A DNA stretch of 61,195 bases from Cohnella laeviribosi DSM 21336 (GTDB taxonomy: Bacteria > Bacillota > Bacilli > Paenibacillales > Paenibacillaceae), in the NCBI RefSeq assembly GCF_000378425.1, contig NZ_KB899832.1, positions 1 through 61,195 of the forward strand, given 5' to 3'. The notes under the pieces are model-generated. The model did not search any database and was not told the DNA's origin. It worked only from the letters and a program-made list of their open reading frames with translations. The position numbers and the translations under genes were made by a program. Below, piece after piece: positions 33,864 to 42,354 of this stretch (the first letter of the stretch is position 1; every line of letters starts with the position of its first letter).

Positions 33864-34814
33864 ATGACCTTGCGAACGGCAGGCATCCACCATATTACCG
33901 CATTCGTAAGAGACGCGCAGGCTACGGTCGACTTTTACGCGGGCGTGCTCGGGCTAAGGCTGGTCAAGAAAACGGTCAATTTCGACGCGCCGGAGGTATA
34001 CCACTTGTACTTCGGGAACGAGACGGGGAGCCCGGGGACGATCATGACGTTTTTCCCTTGGCCCGCATCGCGCCGGGGACGAATCGGAGCGGGACAGGTC
34101 GGCGTGACGACCTATGCCGTTCCCGCAGGGACGCTGGATTTCTGGAAGGGGCGGCTCGCCAAGTTCGGCATTGCGGTTTCGGAACACGTCCGGTTTTCCG
34201 AAACGTACATCCGGTTTCGGGATCCGGACGGCCTGGAGCTGGAGATCGTCGCCCGCGAGGGAGGACCGGCTAGCCGTTGGTCGTTCGGCGGCGTGCCGGC
34301 GGAGAAAGCGATCAAAGGCTTCGGAGGGGCGGTGCTGTACAGCGCCGCTCCGGAGCACACGGGTCTTGTGCTGGAGCGGGTGATGGGCCTTGAACGAACC
34401 GGGAGCGAAAGGAGCGTCGTGCGGTTTCGTGCCGAAGGACAGCTGGGCAATCTCATCGATCTGGATACGTCGGTCACGAGCTTCGGCGCCGGCGGAGCGG
34501 GAACGGTTCACCATATCGCCTGGCGGGCCAAGGACGATGCGGAGCAGCTTCTGTGGCGGCGGCGGGTCGAGCAGGCGGGCTTTCATCCGACGCCCGTTAC
34601 GGACCGGCAGTATTTCAACGCGGTTTATTTCCGCGAGCAGGGCGGCATTTTGTTCGAAATCGCGACCGATCCGCCCGGATTTGCGAAGGACGAGGAGCCG
34701 GACCGCCTGGGCGAGAAGCTGATGCTGCCGGCCTGGTACGAGCCGTATCGCGCGCAAATCGAAAAAGGGCTGCCGCCGTTTGAACTGCGGGCGCTTAAGG
34801 AGGATAAAGGATGA
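33864..34814 (+). CDS. VOC ring-cleaving dioxygenase, MhqA/MhqO-like
   Basis: A 316-residue protein with two VOC modules: AGIHHITAFVRDAQATVDFY (metal ligand H) and the first E in GLELEIV, then the second half TVHHIAWRAKDDAEQLLWRR and GILFEIATDPPGF. This is the family of MhqA/MhqE/MhqO glyoxalase-like dioxygenases, thought to cleave hydroquinone or catechol rings. ATG 33864 is about 10 bases after AAGGAG; the longer frames from 33714 or 33804 run through a poor leader. Its stop overlaps the mhqD-like ATG by 4 bases. It is part of the quinone-response cluster. Confidence 0.9.
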   Translation: MTLRTAGIHHITAFVRDAQATVDFYAGVLGLRLVKKTVNFDAPEVYHLYFGNETGSPGTIMTFFPWPASRRGRIGAGQVGVTTYAVPAGTLDFWKGRLAKFGIAVSEHVRFSETYIRFRDPDGLELEIVAREGGPASRWSFGGVPAEKAIKGFGGAVLYSAAPEHTGLVLERVMGLERTGSERSVVRFRAEGQLGNLIDLDTSVTSFGAGGAGTVHHIAWRAKDDAEQLLWRRRVEQAGFHPTPVTDRQYFNAVYFREQGGILFEIATDPPGFAKDEEPDRLGEKLMLPAWYEPYRAQIEKGLPPFELRALKEDKG

Positions 34815-35419
34815 AGCATATTTTTCAGCAAGGAACCGATCCGAAGGTGCCGGTGCTCGTGCTTTTCCACGGCACCGGCGGCACGGAGCGCGACCTGCTT
34901 CCGCTGGCGGGAAGCATTTCCCCGGGATCGTCGGTGTTGTCGGTTCGCGGCAACGTGCTGGAAAACGGCATGCCCCGGTTTTTCCGCCGGCTGGCCGAAG
35001 GGGTGTTCGACGAGCAGGACCTCGTGTTTCGGACGAAGGAGTTGTACGGCTTTCTGAACCAAGCGGCCGCCGAATACAAATTCGACCGCGGCAATCTCGT
35101 CGCCATCGGCTATTCCAACGGGGCGAACATCGCCGCAAGCCTATTGTTCCACTATTCGGACGCGCTGCGCGGAGCGATCCTCCATCATCCGATGGTGCCG
35201 CGCCGCGGCATCGCGCTTCCGGATCTTTCGGGCATAAGCTGCTTTATCGGCGCCGGACGCCACGATCCGATCTGCGCTCCGGAGGAGACCGAGGAGCTGG
35301 CCGGCCTGCTTGAGCGGGCGGGCGCTTCCGTCTCCGTTCATTGGGAGGCCGGAGGCCATCAGCTGACCGGCACGGAGGTCGCCGCCGCCGCGGCTTGGTT
35401 CGCCTCGGTCTATGCGTGA
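34811..35419 (+). CDS. MhqD-like phospholipase/carboxylesterase-family hydrolase
   Basis: A 202-residue alpha/beta hydrolase of the phospholipase/carboxylesterase family. Landmarks are LFHGTGG at about 18, the nucleophile serine in GYSNGANIA, the aspartate in GRHDPICAPE and the histidine in EAGGHQLT. In Bacillus MhqD belongs to the MhqR regulon and is thought to process ring-cleavage products. The ATG overlaps the dioxygenase stop (ATGA), so the pair is co-translated. It closes the cluster; the next gene has its own promoter. Confidence 0.9.
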   Translation: MKHIFQQGTDPKVPVLVLFHGTGGTERDLLPLAGSISPGSSVLSVRGNVLENGMPRFFRRLAEGVFDEQDLVFRTKELYGFLNQAAAEYKFDRGNLVAIGYSNGANIAASLLFHYSDALRGAILHHPMVPRRGIALPDLSGISCFIGAGRHDPICAPEETEELAGLLERAGASVSVHWEAGGHQLTGTEVAAAAAWFASVYA

Positions 35420-35448
35420 CCGCGCAAGCGAAGAATCGGCCGTTCTCA

Positions 35449-35500
35449 TTGACAGATTCAGGCTTTAAACTTAGAATTACTTGCATTCCTCGAACGAGGA
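35449..35500 (+). promoter_or_regulatory. Sigma-A promoter plus palindrome ahead of the MFS gene
   Basis: TTGACA (35449-35454), 17 bases, TAGAAT (35472-35477). TCCTCG-AA-CGAGGA (35487-35500) is a perfect 6-bp inverted repeat just past the predicted start point, a repressor site candidate. No regulator gene for it is evident nearby. Confidence 0.65.
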
Positions 35501-35527
35501 CAACGCCAAGTTTTGGAGGAACGGTCA

Positions 35528-36745
35528 ATGAATTCTAAGTTTCATAGCGGGAGCCGCCCGGTCTGGCTGCTGATCTGCGGGATCATTCTCATCTCGGCCA
35601 CGATGCGGGCTCCCTTGACATCCGTCGGTCCCTTGGCCGGAGCCATTCGGGATCAGCTTCACCTATCCAATGCCATGGCCGGTACCATGACCACGCTGCC
35701 TCTGATCGCCTTTGCCCTGTTTTCGCCGTTTGCTCCCGGGCTGGCGCGGCGCTTCGGCATGAGACCGGTCCTTTTTTCCGCCATCTTGGTGCTGGGCGCG
35801 GGCATTTTGCTGCGTTCGGCGTCCGGAAGCGTTTCGTTGTTTCTGGGAACGGCTATGCTGGGCGTGGCGATTGCGGTTTGCAACGTGCTGATGCCCGCGC
35901 TGGTCAAACAGGAATTCCCCGGCCGGATCGGCTCGGTGACGGGCGTATACTCCGTGTCCATGAATTTGTTCGGAGCCATCGGCTCGGGCATCAGTATTCC
36001 CATTGCCGTTTTTTGGGGGTGGCAAGGCGCTTTGGGCGTGTGGAGCGCGCTCTGCCTGGCGGCGCTCTTGCTTTGGCTGCCGCTGGTTCGCGGCCGCGGG
36101 GCGGAAGCCGCCGTTGAGGCCCGGAGAGGCGGGACCCAATCGGGCCTGCTGCGCTCTCCTTTGGCCTGGGAAGTCACGTTGTTTATGGGGCTGCAGTCGC
36201 TCACGTTCTACGTCGCGATCGCCTGGCTGCCGGAAATTCTCGCCGAGCGCGGCATTCCCGCGGATCGGGCGGGCCTGCTGCTGTCCGTCATGCAGCTTTC
36301 GCAGCTTCCGTTCACCTTCATCGTTCCGGTTATAGCCGGCCGCATGTCCCATCAGCGGTGGCTGGCCGCGGCAGGCTCCCTGCTGCTGCTGATCGCGTTT
36401 CTCGGCCTGCTCTACGGCGGCACCCAATGGATCCTGCTGTGGATGATCATTTTCGGAATCGGCGGAGGCGGAACGTTCAGCCTGGCCATGATGTTCTTCA
36501 ACCTGCGTACGGAATCGTCCCAACAGGCGGCGGAGCTGTCCGGCATGGCCCAATCGTTCGGCTATCTGCTGGCGGCGGTCGGCCCGGCTCTGTTCGGTTA
36601 TATTCACGACGTTACGCATAGCTGGCACATTCCGCTGCTTCTGATGGTTGCGGTATCCGTGGCCTTGTTTTTCTGCGGGCTTGGGGCGGGCAGCAACCGG
36701 CTGGTCGGCGCTGCGGCCCGCAGGACGGAGATAGCGGCATCTTGA
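35528..36745 (+). CDS. MFS transporter, CynX/NimT type
   Basis: A 405-residue twelve-helix major facilitator of the CynX/NimT (cyanate/2-nitroimidazole) group. Landmarks are TSVGPLAGAIRDQL and the region SNAMAGTMTTLPLIAFALFS at the first helices, GARRFGM-type loop (LARRFGMRP) between helices 2 and 3, and FGIGGGGTFSLAMMFFNLR in helix 9-10. These proteins move small anions or drugs. ATG 35528 follows TTGGAGGAA at 6-8 bases. It is monocistronic, with promoter upstream and terminator downstream. The substrate is unknown. Confidence 0.9.
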   Translation: MNSKFHSGSRPVWLLICGIILISATMRAPLTSVGPLAGAIRDQLHLSNAMAGTMTTLPLIAFALFSPFAPGLARRFGMRPVLFSAILVLGAGILLRSASGSVSLFLGTAMLGVAIAVCNVLMPALVKQEFPGRIGSVTGVYSVSMNLFGAIGSGISIPIAVFWGWQGALGVWSALCLAALLLWLPLVRGRGAEAAVEARRGGTQSGLLRSPLAWEVTLFMGLQSLTFYVAIAWLPEILAERGIPADRAGLLLSVMQLSQLPFTFIVPVIAGRMSHQRWLAAAGSLLLLIAFLGLLYGGTQWILLWMIIFGIGGGGTFSLAMMFFNLRTESSQQAAELSGMAQSFGYLLAAVGPALFGYIHDVTHSWHIPLLLMVAVSVALFFCGLGAGSNRLVGAAARRTEIAAS

Positions 36746-36855
36746 ATTTTATAGTCATCATCCAAATCCGGACTTTCCGCGAGTCCGATGCGGATGCAAG
36801 CCTCGCGGTCCGAAGGCGCGGGAACGTTTTCGGGCAGACGGTTGGCAACACGACA

Positions 36856-36891
36856 AAGGCCCGGCATTCCGATACTGGAATGCCGGGCCTT
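36856..36891. terminator. Perfect 15-bp hairpin between MFS and peptidase T genes
   Basis: AAGGCCCGGCATTCC and GGAATGCCGGGCCTT form a perfect stem around GATACT. It lies between convergent genes and likely stops transcription from both sides, though the T-run is short. Confidence 0.8.
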
Positions 36892-36954
36892 GCTGCGTCC
36901 GGGCCGTCCACCCGGACGGCAGGGGCCGCATGCGCCGGACAGGCTTCCCGCGGC

Positions 36955-38190
36955 TTAACCGGCCTGCTGCTCGAACAGCCGGGCGATTTCGATGATGACG
37001 CTTGTCGCTTTGACCATATCGTCGACCGAGACGTATTCGTAGCGGCCGTGGTAGTTTTCCCCGCCGGTGAAGATGTTGGGCGTCGGCAGCCCCATATACG
37101 ACAGCTGCGAGCCGTCCGTGCCGCCGCGGATCGGCTTGACGTCCGGGCGGATGCCGAGATTCTCCATCGCCTGCTTCGCGATGTCGACGATATGGCGGAC
37201 GGGCTCGATCTTTTCCCGCATATTGAAGTATTGATCCTTCAGTTCCAGCTCGATGCGCTCCGCGCCGACCTTCGCTCTCATCTCGTCGACCAGGGAGGAA
37301 ATGAGCGCTTTGCGGGCTTCGAACCGCTGCCGGTCGAAATCGCGGATGATATAGCGAAGCACCGTTTCTTCCACATCCCCTTGGAAAGACAGGAGGTGGA
37401 AGAAGCCCTCGTAGCCCTCCGTCCGCTCCGGCGCTTCGTCTGCCGGAAGCCGGTTGTGCAACTCCATCGCCAGCTTGATGGAGTTGATCATTTTGTCCTT
37501 GGCCGTGCCGGGGTGCACGTTTTTCCCCTTGAACGTGATCTTGGCCGCGGCGGCGTTAAAGCTCTCGTACTGCAGCTCGCCAAGCGGTCCGCCGTCCATC
37601 GTGTACGCGTACTCGGCGCCGAAGGCGGCGACGTCGAACCGGTGCGGCCCGCGGCCGATCTCCTCGTCCGGGGTGAAAGCGACCCGGATCTTGCCGTGCT
37701 TGATTTCCGGGTGGCGCAGCAAATAGTCCATGGCCGTCATGATTTCGGCGATGCCCGCCTTGTCGTCGGCGCCGAGCAGCGTCGTGCCGTCCGTCGTGAT
37801 CAGAGTATGCCCAACGTAACGGGCGAGATCGGGAAAATCCCGAGGCGACAGCACGATCCGCTGCGCTTCGTTCAGGACGATGTCCTTGCCGTCGTAGCGT
37901 TCGACGACTTGCGGCTTCACGCCTTTTCCGGTGAATTCGGTCGCCGTGTCCATATGCGCGAGGAAGCCGATGACGGGCACTTCTTTGTCCGTATTCGCGG
38001 GCAACGTGGCCATCACGTAACCGTTGCCGTCGATCGTGACGTCCTGCATGCCGATCGATTTCAGCTCTTCGGCCAGCATGCGGGCCAGCGTCCATTGTCC
38101 CTCCGTGGACGGGCACGTATCGCTGCTGTCATCGGACTGCGTATCCACCTGCGCATAAGCGGTTAATCTGCGGATCAGGTCTTGTTTCAA
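36955..38190 (-). CDS. pepT: Peptidase T (tripeptide aminopeptidase)
   Basis: A 411-residue M20 metallopeptidase that removes the N-terminal residue of tripeptides in the cytoplasm. The dinuclear zinc site is readable: H in LAHMDTATE, bridging D in LGADDKAG, catalytic E pair in [10 protein letters not shown] in TMDGGP, and the last H in [10 protein letters not shown]. The lid domain is also present ([11 protein letters not shown]). The start is TTG 38190, preceded by GAGGAG at 11 bases; it restores the family's usual start ([20 protein letters not shown]), while the longer frame to 38271 adds a lysine-rich leader. The gene is monocistronic. Confidence 0.94.
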   Translation of the reverse strand: MKQDLIRRLTAYAQVDTQSDDSSDTCPSTEGQWTLARMLAEELKSIGMQDVTIDGNGYVMATLPANTDKEVPVIGFLAHMDTATEFTGKGVKPQVVERYDGKDIVLNEAQRIVLSPRDFPDLARYVGHTLITTDGTTLLGADDKAGIAEIMTAMDYLLRHPEIKHGKIRVAFTPDEEIGRGPHRFDVAAFGAEYAYTMDGGPLGELQYESFNAAAAKITFKGKNVHPGTAKDKMINSIKLAMELHNRLPADEAPERTEGYEGFFHLLSFQGDVEETVLRYIIRDFDRQRFEARKALISSLVDEMRAKVGAERIELELKDQYFNMREKIEPVRHIVDIAKQAMENLGIRPDVKPIRGGTDGSQLSYMGLPTPNIFTGGENYHGRYEYVSVDDMVKATSVIIEIARLFEQQAG

Positions 38191-38304
38191 CGACGGTTCA
38201 TCTCCTCGCGAGACTGATTTTTTTACCTTTCTTTTACCTTTCATTGTAAACCGTTCCTGCGCGGAAAACAAAAAGTATCTTGCGTTCCTCGCCGGACGCC
38301 CGGA

Positions 38305-38354
38305 TTGACAACCGGATCGTCTCTAAATATGATAATAGCATACTAATAAGAATG
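38305..38354 (+). promoter_or_regulatory. Sigma-A promoter with putative TetR operator
   Basis: TTGACA (38305-38310), 17 bases, TATGAT (38328-38333). CATACTAATAAGAATG (38339-38354) is an imperfect palindrome (12 of 16 positions symmetric) over the expected start point, consistent with autorepression by the TetR-like protein encoded next. Confidence 0.65.
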
Positions 38355-38387
38355 TTAATATCACTTTTTGGAGGGGATCGGACGGGG

Positions 38388-39194
38388 ATGGGCAGCGAAA
38401 ACGAAATTTTCCGCGCCGTCCGCGAGCTTGCGGCGGAGCGGCCGGCGGACCGGATCGGCTATGCCGATATCGCCCGCCGGGCGGGCGTGCACTGGACGAC
38501 CGTTCGGCGGCGGCTTGGCGATAAGCGCGAATTGAAGCGGCTGCTGCTTCAGACGCAGGAGGAGCTCGGCATTTCCGGCGAAGACGGGCGAACCCGCTTG
38601 CTGGATGCGGGCATTCGGGTTTTTGCCAGGCATGGCTATGCGGGAGCGACCATGGACCAGGTGGCTGCGGAAGCGGGACAGACGAAGGGGGCCGTTTACT
38701 GGCATTTCGCGAACAAAGCCGAGCTTTACCTGGCCATTTGCAGGCGGAATTTGGAGCAGCAGGCGCGGGTTGTGCCGCAGCAGGCGGAAACGATTGTCGG
38801 TGCCGGGCGGCCGGAGGAAGCTTTGGCGGAGTGGCTGTCGGAACAGCTCCGCCATTGCATGGCGGTGCCGGAGCGTCCGCTGCTGTTTTTCGAGTTTTTG
38901 GTTTCGAGCCGCGATCCGGACGCCAGGGAGAGCTTGCGGCAGGCGTTCGCAACGTTTTATGGCGCTGTCGCCGGCATGTTTGCGGGCTTGCAGGAGCGGG
39001 GCGCGCTGCGGGCCGATGTGGATCCGCGCTCGCTGGCGGTGTTTATTCAAACCGTCCTGAACGGTCTTCTGGTTTCCTGGATGCTGGCTCCCGCAGAGCT
39101 GAAAGCGGAGCGGTTCGCTTCGGATGCCGCCCGCCTGCTGTGGAACGGGCTTGCACCCATCGGGAAGCCGGTTGAATTCCGGGGACGGACCTAG
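38388..39194 (+). CDS. TetR-family regulator with an extra N-terminal HTH-like segment
   Basis: A 268-residue regulator, longer than the usual 190-210. The canonical TetR HTH is at about 68-115 (LLDAGIRVFARHGYAGATMD, QVAAEAGQTKGAVYWHFANK). In front, residues 1-62 repeat the pattern: IFRAVRELAAERPADRIGYA, DIARRAGVHWTTVRRRLGDK, which looks like a second, degenerate TetR-type HTH. The C-terminal ligand domain follows. ATG 38388 is about 9 bases after GGAGGGG. The promoter is adjacent, and an alpha/beta hydrolase gene follows 11 bases later and is the likely target. A tandem DNA-reading head would favour long or composite operators. Confidence 0.85.
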   Translation: MGSENEIFRAVRELAAERPADRIGYADIARRAGVHWTTVRRRLGDKRELKRLLLQTQEELGISGEDGRTRLLDAGIRVFARHGYAGATMDQVAAEAGQTKGAVYWHFANKAELYLAICRRNLEQQARVVPQQAETIVGAGRPEEALAEWLSEQLRHCMAVPERPLLFFEFLVSSRDPDARESLRQAFATFYGAVAGMFAGLQERGALRADVDPRSLAVFIQTVLNGLLVSWMLAPAELKAERFASDAARLLWNGLAPIGKPVEFRGRT

Positions 39195-39205
39195 GAGGCG
39201 AGCAT

Positions 39206-40195
39206 ATGGCGGTTTACGGTTGGCTCCTGTCGGCCATTTTCGTGTTTTGGCTTGTATCGTACGGGTACGGCAAGCGCCGGGTGCATCGGGCGGAACGGAC
39301 CTATCGGCCCGCCGGACGCTTCGTGTCCGTGCAGGGCGTCAAGCTGCATTACACCGAAGCGGGAGAAGGAAGACCGGTCGTTTTTCTGCACGGCGGGGTG
39401 CTGGACGGCCGCGATTTCGACGAAGCGCTAAGGCTTTGCGCGGCCGGAGGGCGGCGGGCGCTGGCTTTCGACCGCCCCGGCTACGGACACAGCGAACGGC
39501 CGCGAGGCCCGAGGCTGACGCCGATGAAGCAGGCGGAACTGATTCACGAGGCGCTCAAGGAACTCGGGATTGAGCGGCCCGTCATCGTCGGGCATTCCTG
39601 GAGCGGACTTCTGGCGCTTGCGTACGCGCTGCGTTATCCGGAAGACACCGCCGGAATCGTCACGCTCGGAGGGGGCATGTACAAAGAAGGGTATCCCGCC
39701 GGCCGATGGGATCCCGTCTCCGTATTGGCCGTTTTGCCGGTTTTGGGCGATTTGGCGCTGCACGCCCTATTGGCGGCGCTCGGACCATTGGCGGCCCGCG
39801 GCATGCTGAAGGCGACCTTCGCTCCCGAGCCCGTGCCGCAAGCGTACCTCCGAAGAGCGCTGGCTCTCTGGCTCCGTCCGTCCCAGTTCAAGGCCAATCG
39901 CGAGGATGTGCTCGCGTTCGTTCCGGCGGCGGAAGCGCTGAGCCCGCGCTATGCCGAAATCCGCGTGCCGACCGTGATCGTCGTCGGGGAGAACGATCCT
40001 TTTTCGACGAAGGAACACAGCTTCCGGCTGCATCGCGAGCTGGCCGGTTCGAGGCTGATGGTTTTGCCCGATGCGGCCCATATGATTCCGCAGCATCATC
40101 CGGAGGAAACGGCGAAAGCGGCGGAGCTGGTTTTTGCGCTGGAAAGCGAGGCTGGTCCCTCAATGGCAAACAGACCGCAGGAACCGGGCGCATGA
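39206..40195 (+). CDS. Membrane-anchored alpha/beta hydrolase
   Basis: A 329-residue alpha/beta hydrolase with a single N-terminal membrane helix (YGWLLSAIFVFWLVSYGY). Landmarks are VFLHGGVLDGRDF (oxyanion region), the nucleophile serine in VGHSWSGLLAL, aspartate in VVGENDPFS and histidine in PDAAHMIPQHHPEE. Substrates of such hydrolases cannot be told from sequence. ATG 39206 follows CTAGGAGG, 11 bases after the TetR-like gene, so the two form an operon under the promoter at 38305. Confidence 0.85.
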   Translation: MAVYGWLLSAIFVFWLVSYGYGKRRVHRAERTYRPAGRFVSVQGVKLHYTEAGEGRPVVFLHGGVLDGRDFDEALRLCAAGGRRALAFDRPGYGHSERPRGPRLTPMKQAELIHEALKELGIERPVIVGHSWSGLLALAYALRYPEDTAGIVTLGGGMYKEGYPAGRWDPVSVLAVLPVLGDLALHALLAALGPLAARGMLKATFAPEPVPQAYLRRALALWLRPSQFKANREDVLAFVPAAEALSPRYAEIRVPTVIVVGENDPFSTKEHSFRLHRELAGSRLMVLPDAAHMIPQHHPEETAKAAELVFALESEAGPSMANRPQEPGA

Positions 40196-40300
40196 AGCCC
40201 ATCAGGCCCAAATTGGATACGATATAGAATAGGCCCAAAAAGGCAGGGCATCCGGCAATCGGCGGTTCAGGTTAACCGGGTGTCCTGTTTTTTCGTCCGC

Positions 40301-40381
40301 TTGACATGAAACCCAAAGGTTTCGTAAAATCAAAAAGCGAAACCTATCGGTTTCATATTCGCATCCAAAACCGGCGTTTTG
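40301..40381 (+). promoter_or_regulatory. Sigma-A promoter with tandem GAAACC-N4-GGTTTC operators (ArsR-type)
   Basis: TTGACA (40301-40306), 18 bases, TAAAAT (40325-40330). Operator 1 GAAACC-CAAA-GGTTTC (40308-40323) lies between the boxes; operator 2 GAAACC-TATC-GGTTTC (40339-40354) covers the start point. Their centres are 31 bases apart, about three turns. A related palindrome CAAAAC-CGGC-GTTTTG follows at 40366-40381. The ArsR-type gene at 40839 is the obvious regulator. Confidence 0.8.
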
Positions 40382-40414
40382 CCGAAACCGGATTTTCAGA
40401 CAGGAGGAATAACC

Positions 40415-40837
40415 ATGGATCAGCAGAAGCAGGCGCTTCCCGATATTCGCAAGACGCTGGTGCTGAACGCTTCGATCGACAAGGTGTGGGCGGCCGTCGC
40501 CACCGCGGAGGGCATCGCCGCCTGGTTCATGCCGAACGACTTCAAGCCGGAGCTCGGCTACGAGTTTACGCTGCACGCCGGGCCGTTCGGCGACTCTCCT
40601 TGCAAGGTAACCGAGCTGGACCCGCCGCATCGCTTGGCTTTTCGATGGGGGAAGGACTGGACGCTTGCCTTTGAATTGAAGGAGCGGGACGGGAAAACCG
40701 AATTTACGCTCATCCATTCCGGCTGGGACCCCGAAAAGGTAACGGAATTCAACGAGTCTCACCGGGTCGTGCGCGAGCGGATGGACAACGGCTGGAGCGG
40801 ACTGGCGGAGAAGCTCCGCGCGTACGTCGAGGGTTGA
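40415..40837 (+). CDS. SRPBCC (AHSA1-like) domain protein
   Basis: A 140-residue START/SRPBCC-fold protein of the AHSA1 type: RKTLVLNASIDKVWAAVATA, EGIAAWFMPNDFKPELGYEF, and the closing helix RMDNGWSGLAEKLRAYVE. The fold has a deep hydrophobic pocket for small ligands; the Bacillota members next to ArsR genes are of unknown function. ATG 40415 follows CAGGAGG. The downstream regulator starts 2 bases after its stop. Expression should be controlled by the tandem operators upstream. Confidence 0.88.
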   Translation: MDQQKQALPDIRKTLVLNASIDKVWAAVATAEGIAAWFMPNDFKPELGYEFTLHAGPFGDSPCKVTELDPPHRLAFRWGKDWTLAFELKERDGKTEFTLIHSGWDPEKVTEFNESHRVVRERMDNGWSGLAEKLRAYVEG

Positions 40838-40838
40838 C

Positions 40839-41222
40839 ATGCCGGCATCCGCTGCTCGCAAGCACGATGTCTTCCAGGCGCTCGCCGACCCGACCCGCCG
40901 CAGCATGATCCGGCTGCTCGCAGACGGGGAGATGCCCGTTACGGCGATCAGCGGGCATTATCCGATAAGCCGGACGGCCGTGTCCAAGCATCTGCGCGTC
41001 CTCGCGGAGGCCGGGCTGGTGAAGGAGCGGAAGATCGGCCGGGAGACGCGCTACCGGCTGGAGCCCGATCCGCTGCTCGAGCTGAAGCGCTGGCTGTCCT
41101 ATTTCGACCGGTATTGGGACAACAAGCTGTCCGCGCTTAAGCGCATGGTCGAAGCGGGCGGAGAGGACGGAGAAGACGGATGGGGACCGGCGGAATGGAG
41201 GAAGCCCAAGAAGGACGCATGA
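40839..41222 (+). CDS. ArsR-family transcriptional regulator
   Basis: A 127-residue winged-helix protein: DVFQALADPTRRSMIRLLAD, MPVTAISGHYPISRTAVSKH, LRVLAEAGLVKERKIGRETR, YRLEPDPLLELKRWLSYFDR. The metal-binding cysteine motif of ArsR/SmtB (ELCVCDL) is missing, so it belongs to the metal-free subgroup paired with SRPBCC proteins. It likely represses its own operon through the two GAAACC-N4-GGTTTC sites. Translation is coupled to the SRPBCC gene (TGACATG). The effector is unknown. Confidence 0.92.
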   Translation: MPASAARKHDVFQALADPTRRSMIRLLADGEMPVTAISGHYPISRTAVSKHLRVLAEAGLVKERKIGRETRYRLEPDPLLELKRWLSYFDRYWDNKLSALKRMVEAGGEDGEDGWGPAEWRKPKKDA

Positions 41223-41230
41223 CCCCCCAA

Positions 41231-41274
41231 AAACCGTTCGGAAGCGAAAGCATTCGCTCCGGACGGTTTTTTTT
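41231..41274 (+). terminator. Terminator of the SRPBCC-ArsR operon
   Basis: AACCGTTCGGAAGCGAA pairs imperfectly with TTCGCTCCGGACGGTT and is followed by an eight-T run. Confidence 0.85.
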
Positions 41275-41565
41275 GAACGTTGCGAAAGACGGGATTCTCC
41301 CAACGGACGCTCCCCGAAGGCGCACGAAACGGCCGTTATGCGTACCGCAAAAATTCGCGCGGCAAGTGACTTTACCGTAGCTGCAGGGGAATTTTCCGCC
41401 GAAGGCGGCGATTCAAACGCCTTAAAAGCGGCCGCGTAAAGCGGGAGTACCGGGATTGGCAACCATTCCCGTCCGGACACCGTTCGCGTTTTTCTTAAGC
41501 ATTCGCGCCTTTTTTGATAAAATGGGACAAAAGATTGCAACGTCAAGCGGAGGAGACAGACGACA
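41275..41565. promoter_or_regulatory. Leader region of the ThrE-like pair
   Basis: About 290 bases without a gene. TAAAAT at 41518-41523 is a fair -10 box but the -35 is poor. A small GC hairpin (TTCCGCC...GGCGG) occurs near 41393. Nothing else is recognised. Confidence 0.3.
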
Positions 41566-42354
41566 GTGCCGCAGTCATCCGAGTATACCCGCCGGATCGC
41601 GGGGTTGTGCCTTCTGGCCGGCAAGATCATGATCGAAAACGGCGCGGAAACGTACCGGGTCGAGGATACGATGACGCGGATCGCCCGTGCTTACGGCTTG
41701 CCGCGTTCGCACAGCTTCGTGACCCCGACCGGCATCATTTTCACGATCGAAGGAGCCGAGGGGGAAGGGGCGGATTCGTTTACCAGCCTCAGCCGCATTA
41801 CGAACCGCGCGACCGACTTGCAAAAGGTCATGGAAGTCAATGCCATTTCCCGGCGCATCGGCGCCGGCGAACTGTCGGCCGACGGCGCATACCGGCTGCT
41901 CAAGGAGACGGAAAGCGGGGGCAAGGGTTATCCCGCCCGGCTGAAAACGGCCGCGGCGGCGGTGGCCAGCGGCTGCTTTCTCATCATGTTCGGGGGGAGC
42001 TGGAACGACTTCGTTCCCGCGATGGCGGCCGGAGGAGCGGGGTATTTGGCCTTGATTTGCGCTTCCGGGCGAATCGCGATCAAGCTGTTTGCGGAGTTTG
42101 TCGCCTCCTTCGCCGTGGGATTGCTGGCGTGCCTGTTCGTGCTGGCCGGCTGGGGCCGCGAGCTTGACTCGATTGTCATCGGCTCGGTGATGCCGCTCGT
42201 GCCCGGGGTGCTGATTACGAATGCGGTCCGGGATTTGATGGCCGGCCATTTCGTATCCGGGCTGTCCAAAGGAGCCGAAGCGCTGCTGACGGCGTTTGCG
42301 ATCGGGGCGGGCATCGCGATCGTGCTCGCCTTGCGCGGAGGGGTGGCGCTATGA
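41566..42354 (+). CDS. ThrE-type threonine/serine exporter, N-terminal half (YjjP-like)
   Basis: A 262-residue protein of the ThrE/DUF1212 family. The cytoplasmic start has the family signature IENGAETYRVEDTMTRIARA, then SFVTPTGIIFTI, followed by about five membrane helices (from about 127 on) with SVMPLVPGVLITNAVRDLMA. In Corynebacterium ThrE exports threonine and serine with both halves in one chain; in many Bacillota the halves are separate genes, as here. The start is GTG 41566 after GGAGGA. The next gene overlaps by 4 bases (ATGA). Confidence 0.9.
   Translation: MPQSSEYTRRIAGLCLLAGKIMIENGAETYRVEDTMTRIARAYGLPRSHSFVTPTGIIFTIEGAEGEGADSFTSLSRITNRATDLQKVMEVNAISRRIGAGELSADGAYRLLKETESGGKGYPARLKTAAAAVASGCFLIMFGGSWNDFVPAMAAGGAGYLALICASGRIAIKLFAEFVASFAVGLLACLFVLAGWGRELDSIVIGSVMPLVPGVLITNAVRDLMAGHFVSGLSKGAEALLTAFAIGAGIAIVLALRGGVAL

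Noticed and set aside
36742..38166. 474-codon plus-strand frame opposite peptidase T.
   Set aside because: The minus strand has all zinc ligands of PepT in place; the plus frame has no domain and no ribosome binding site.
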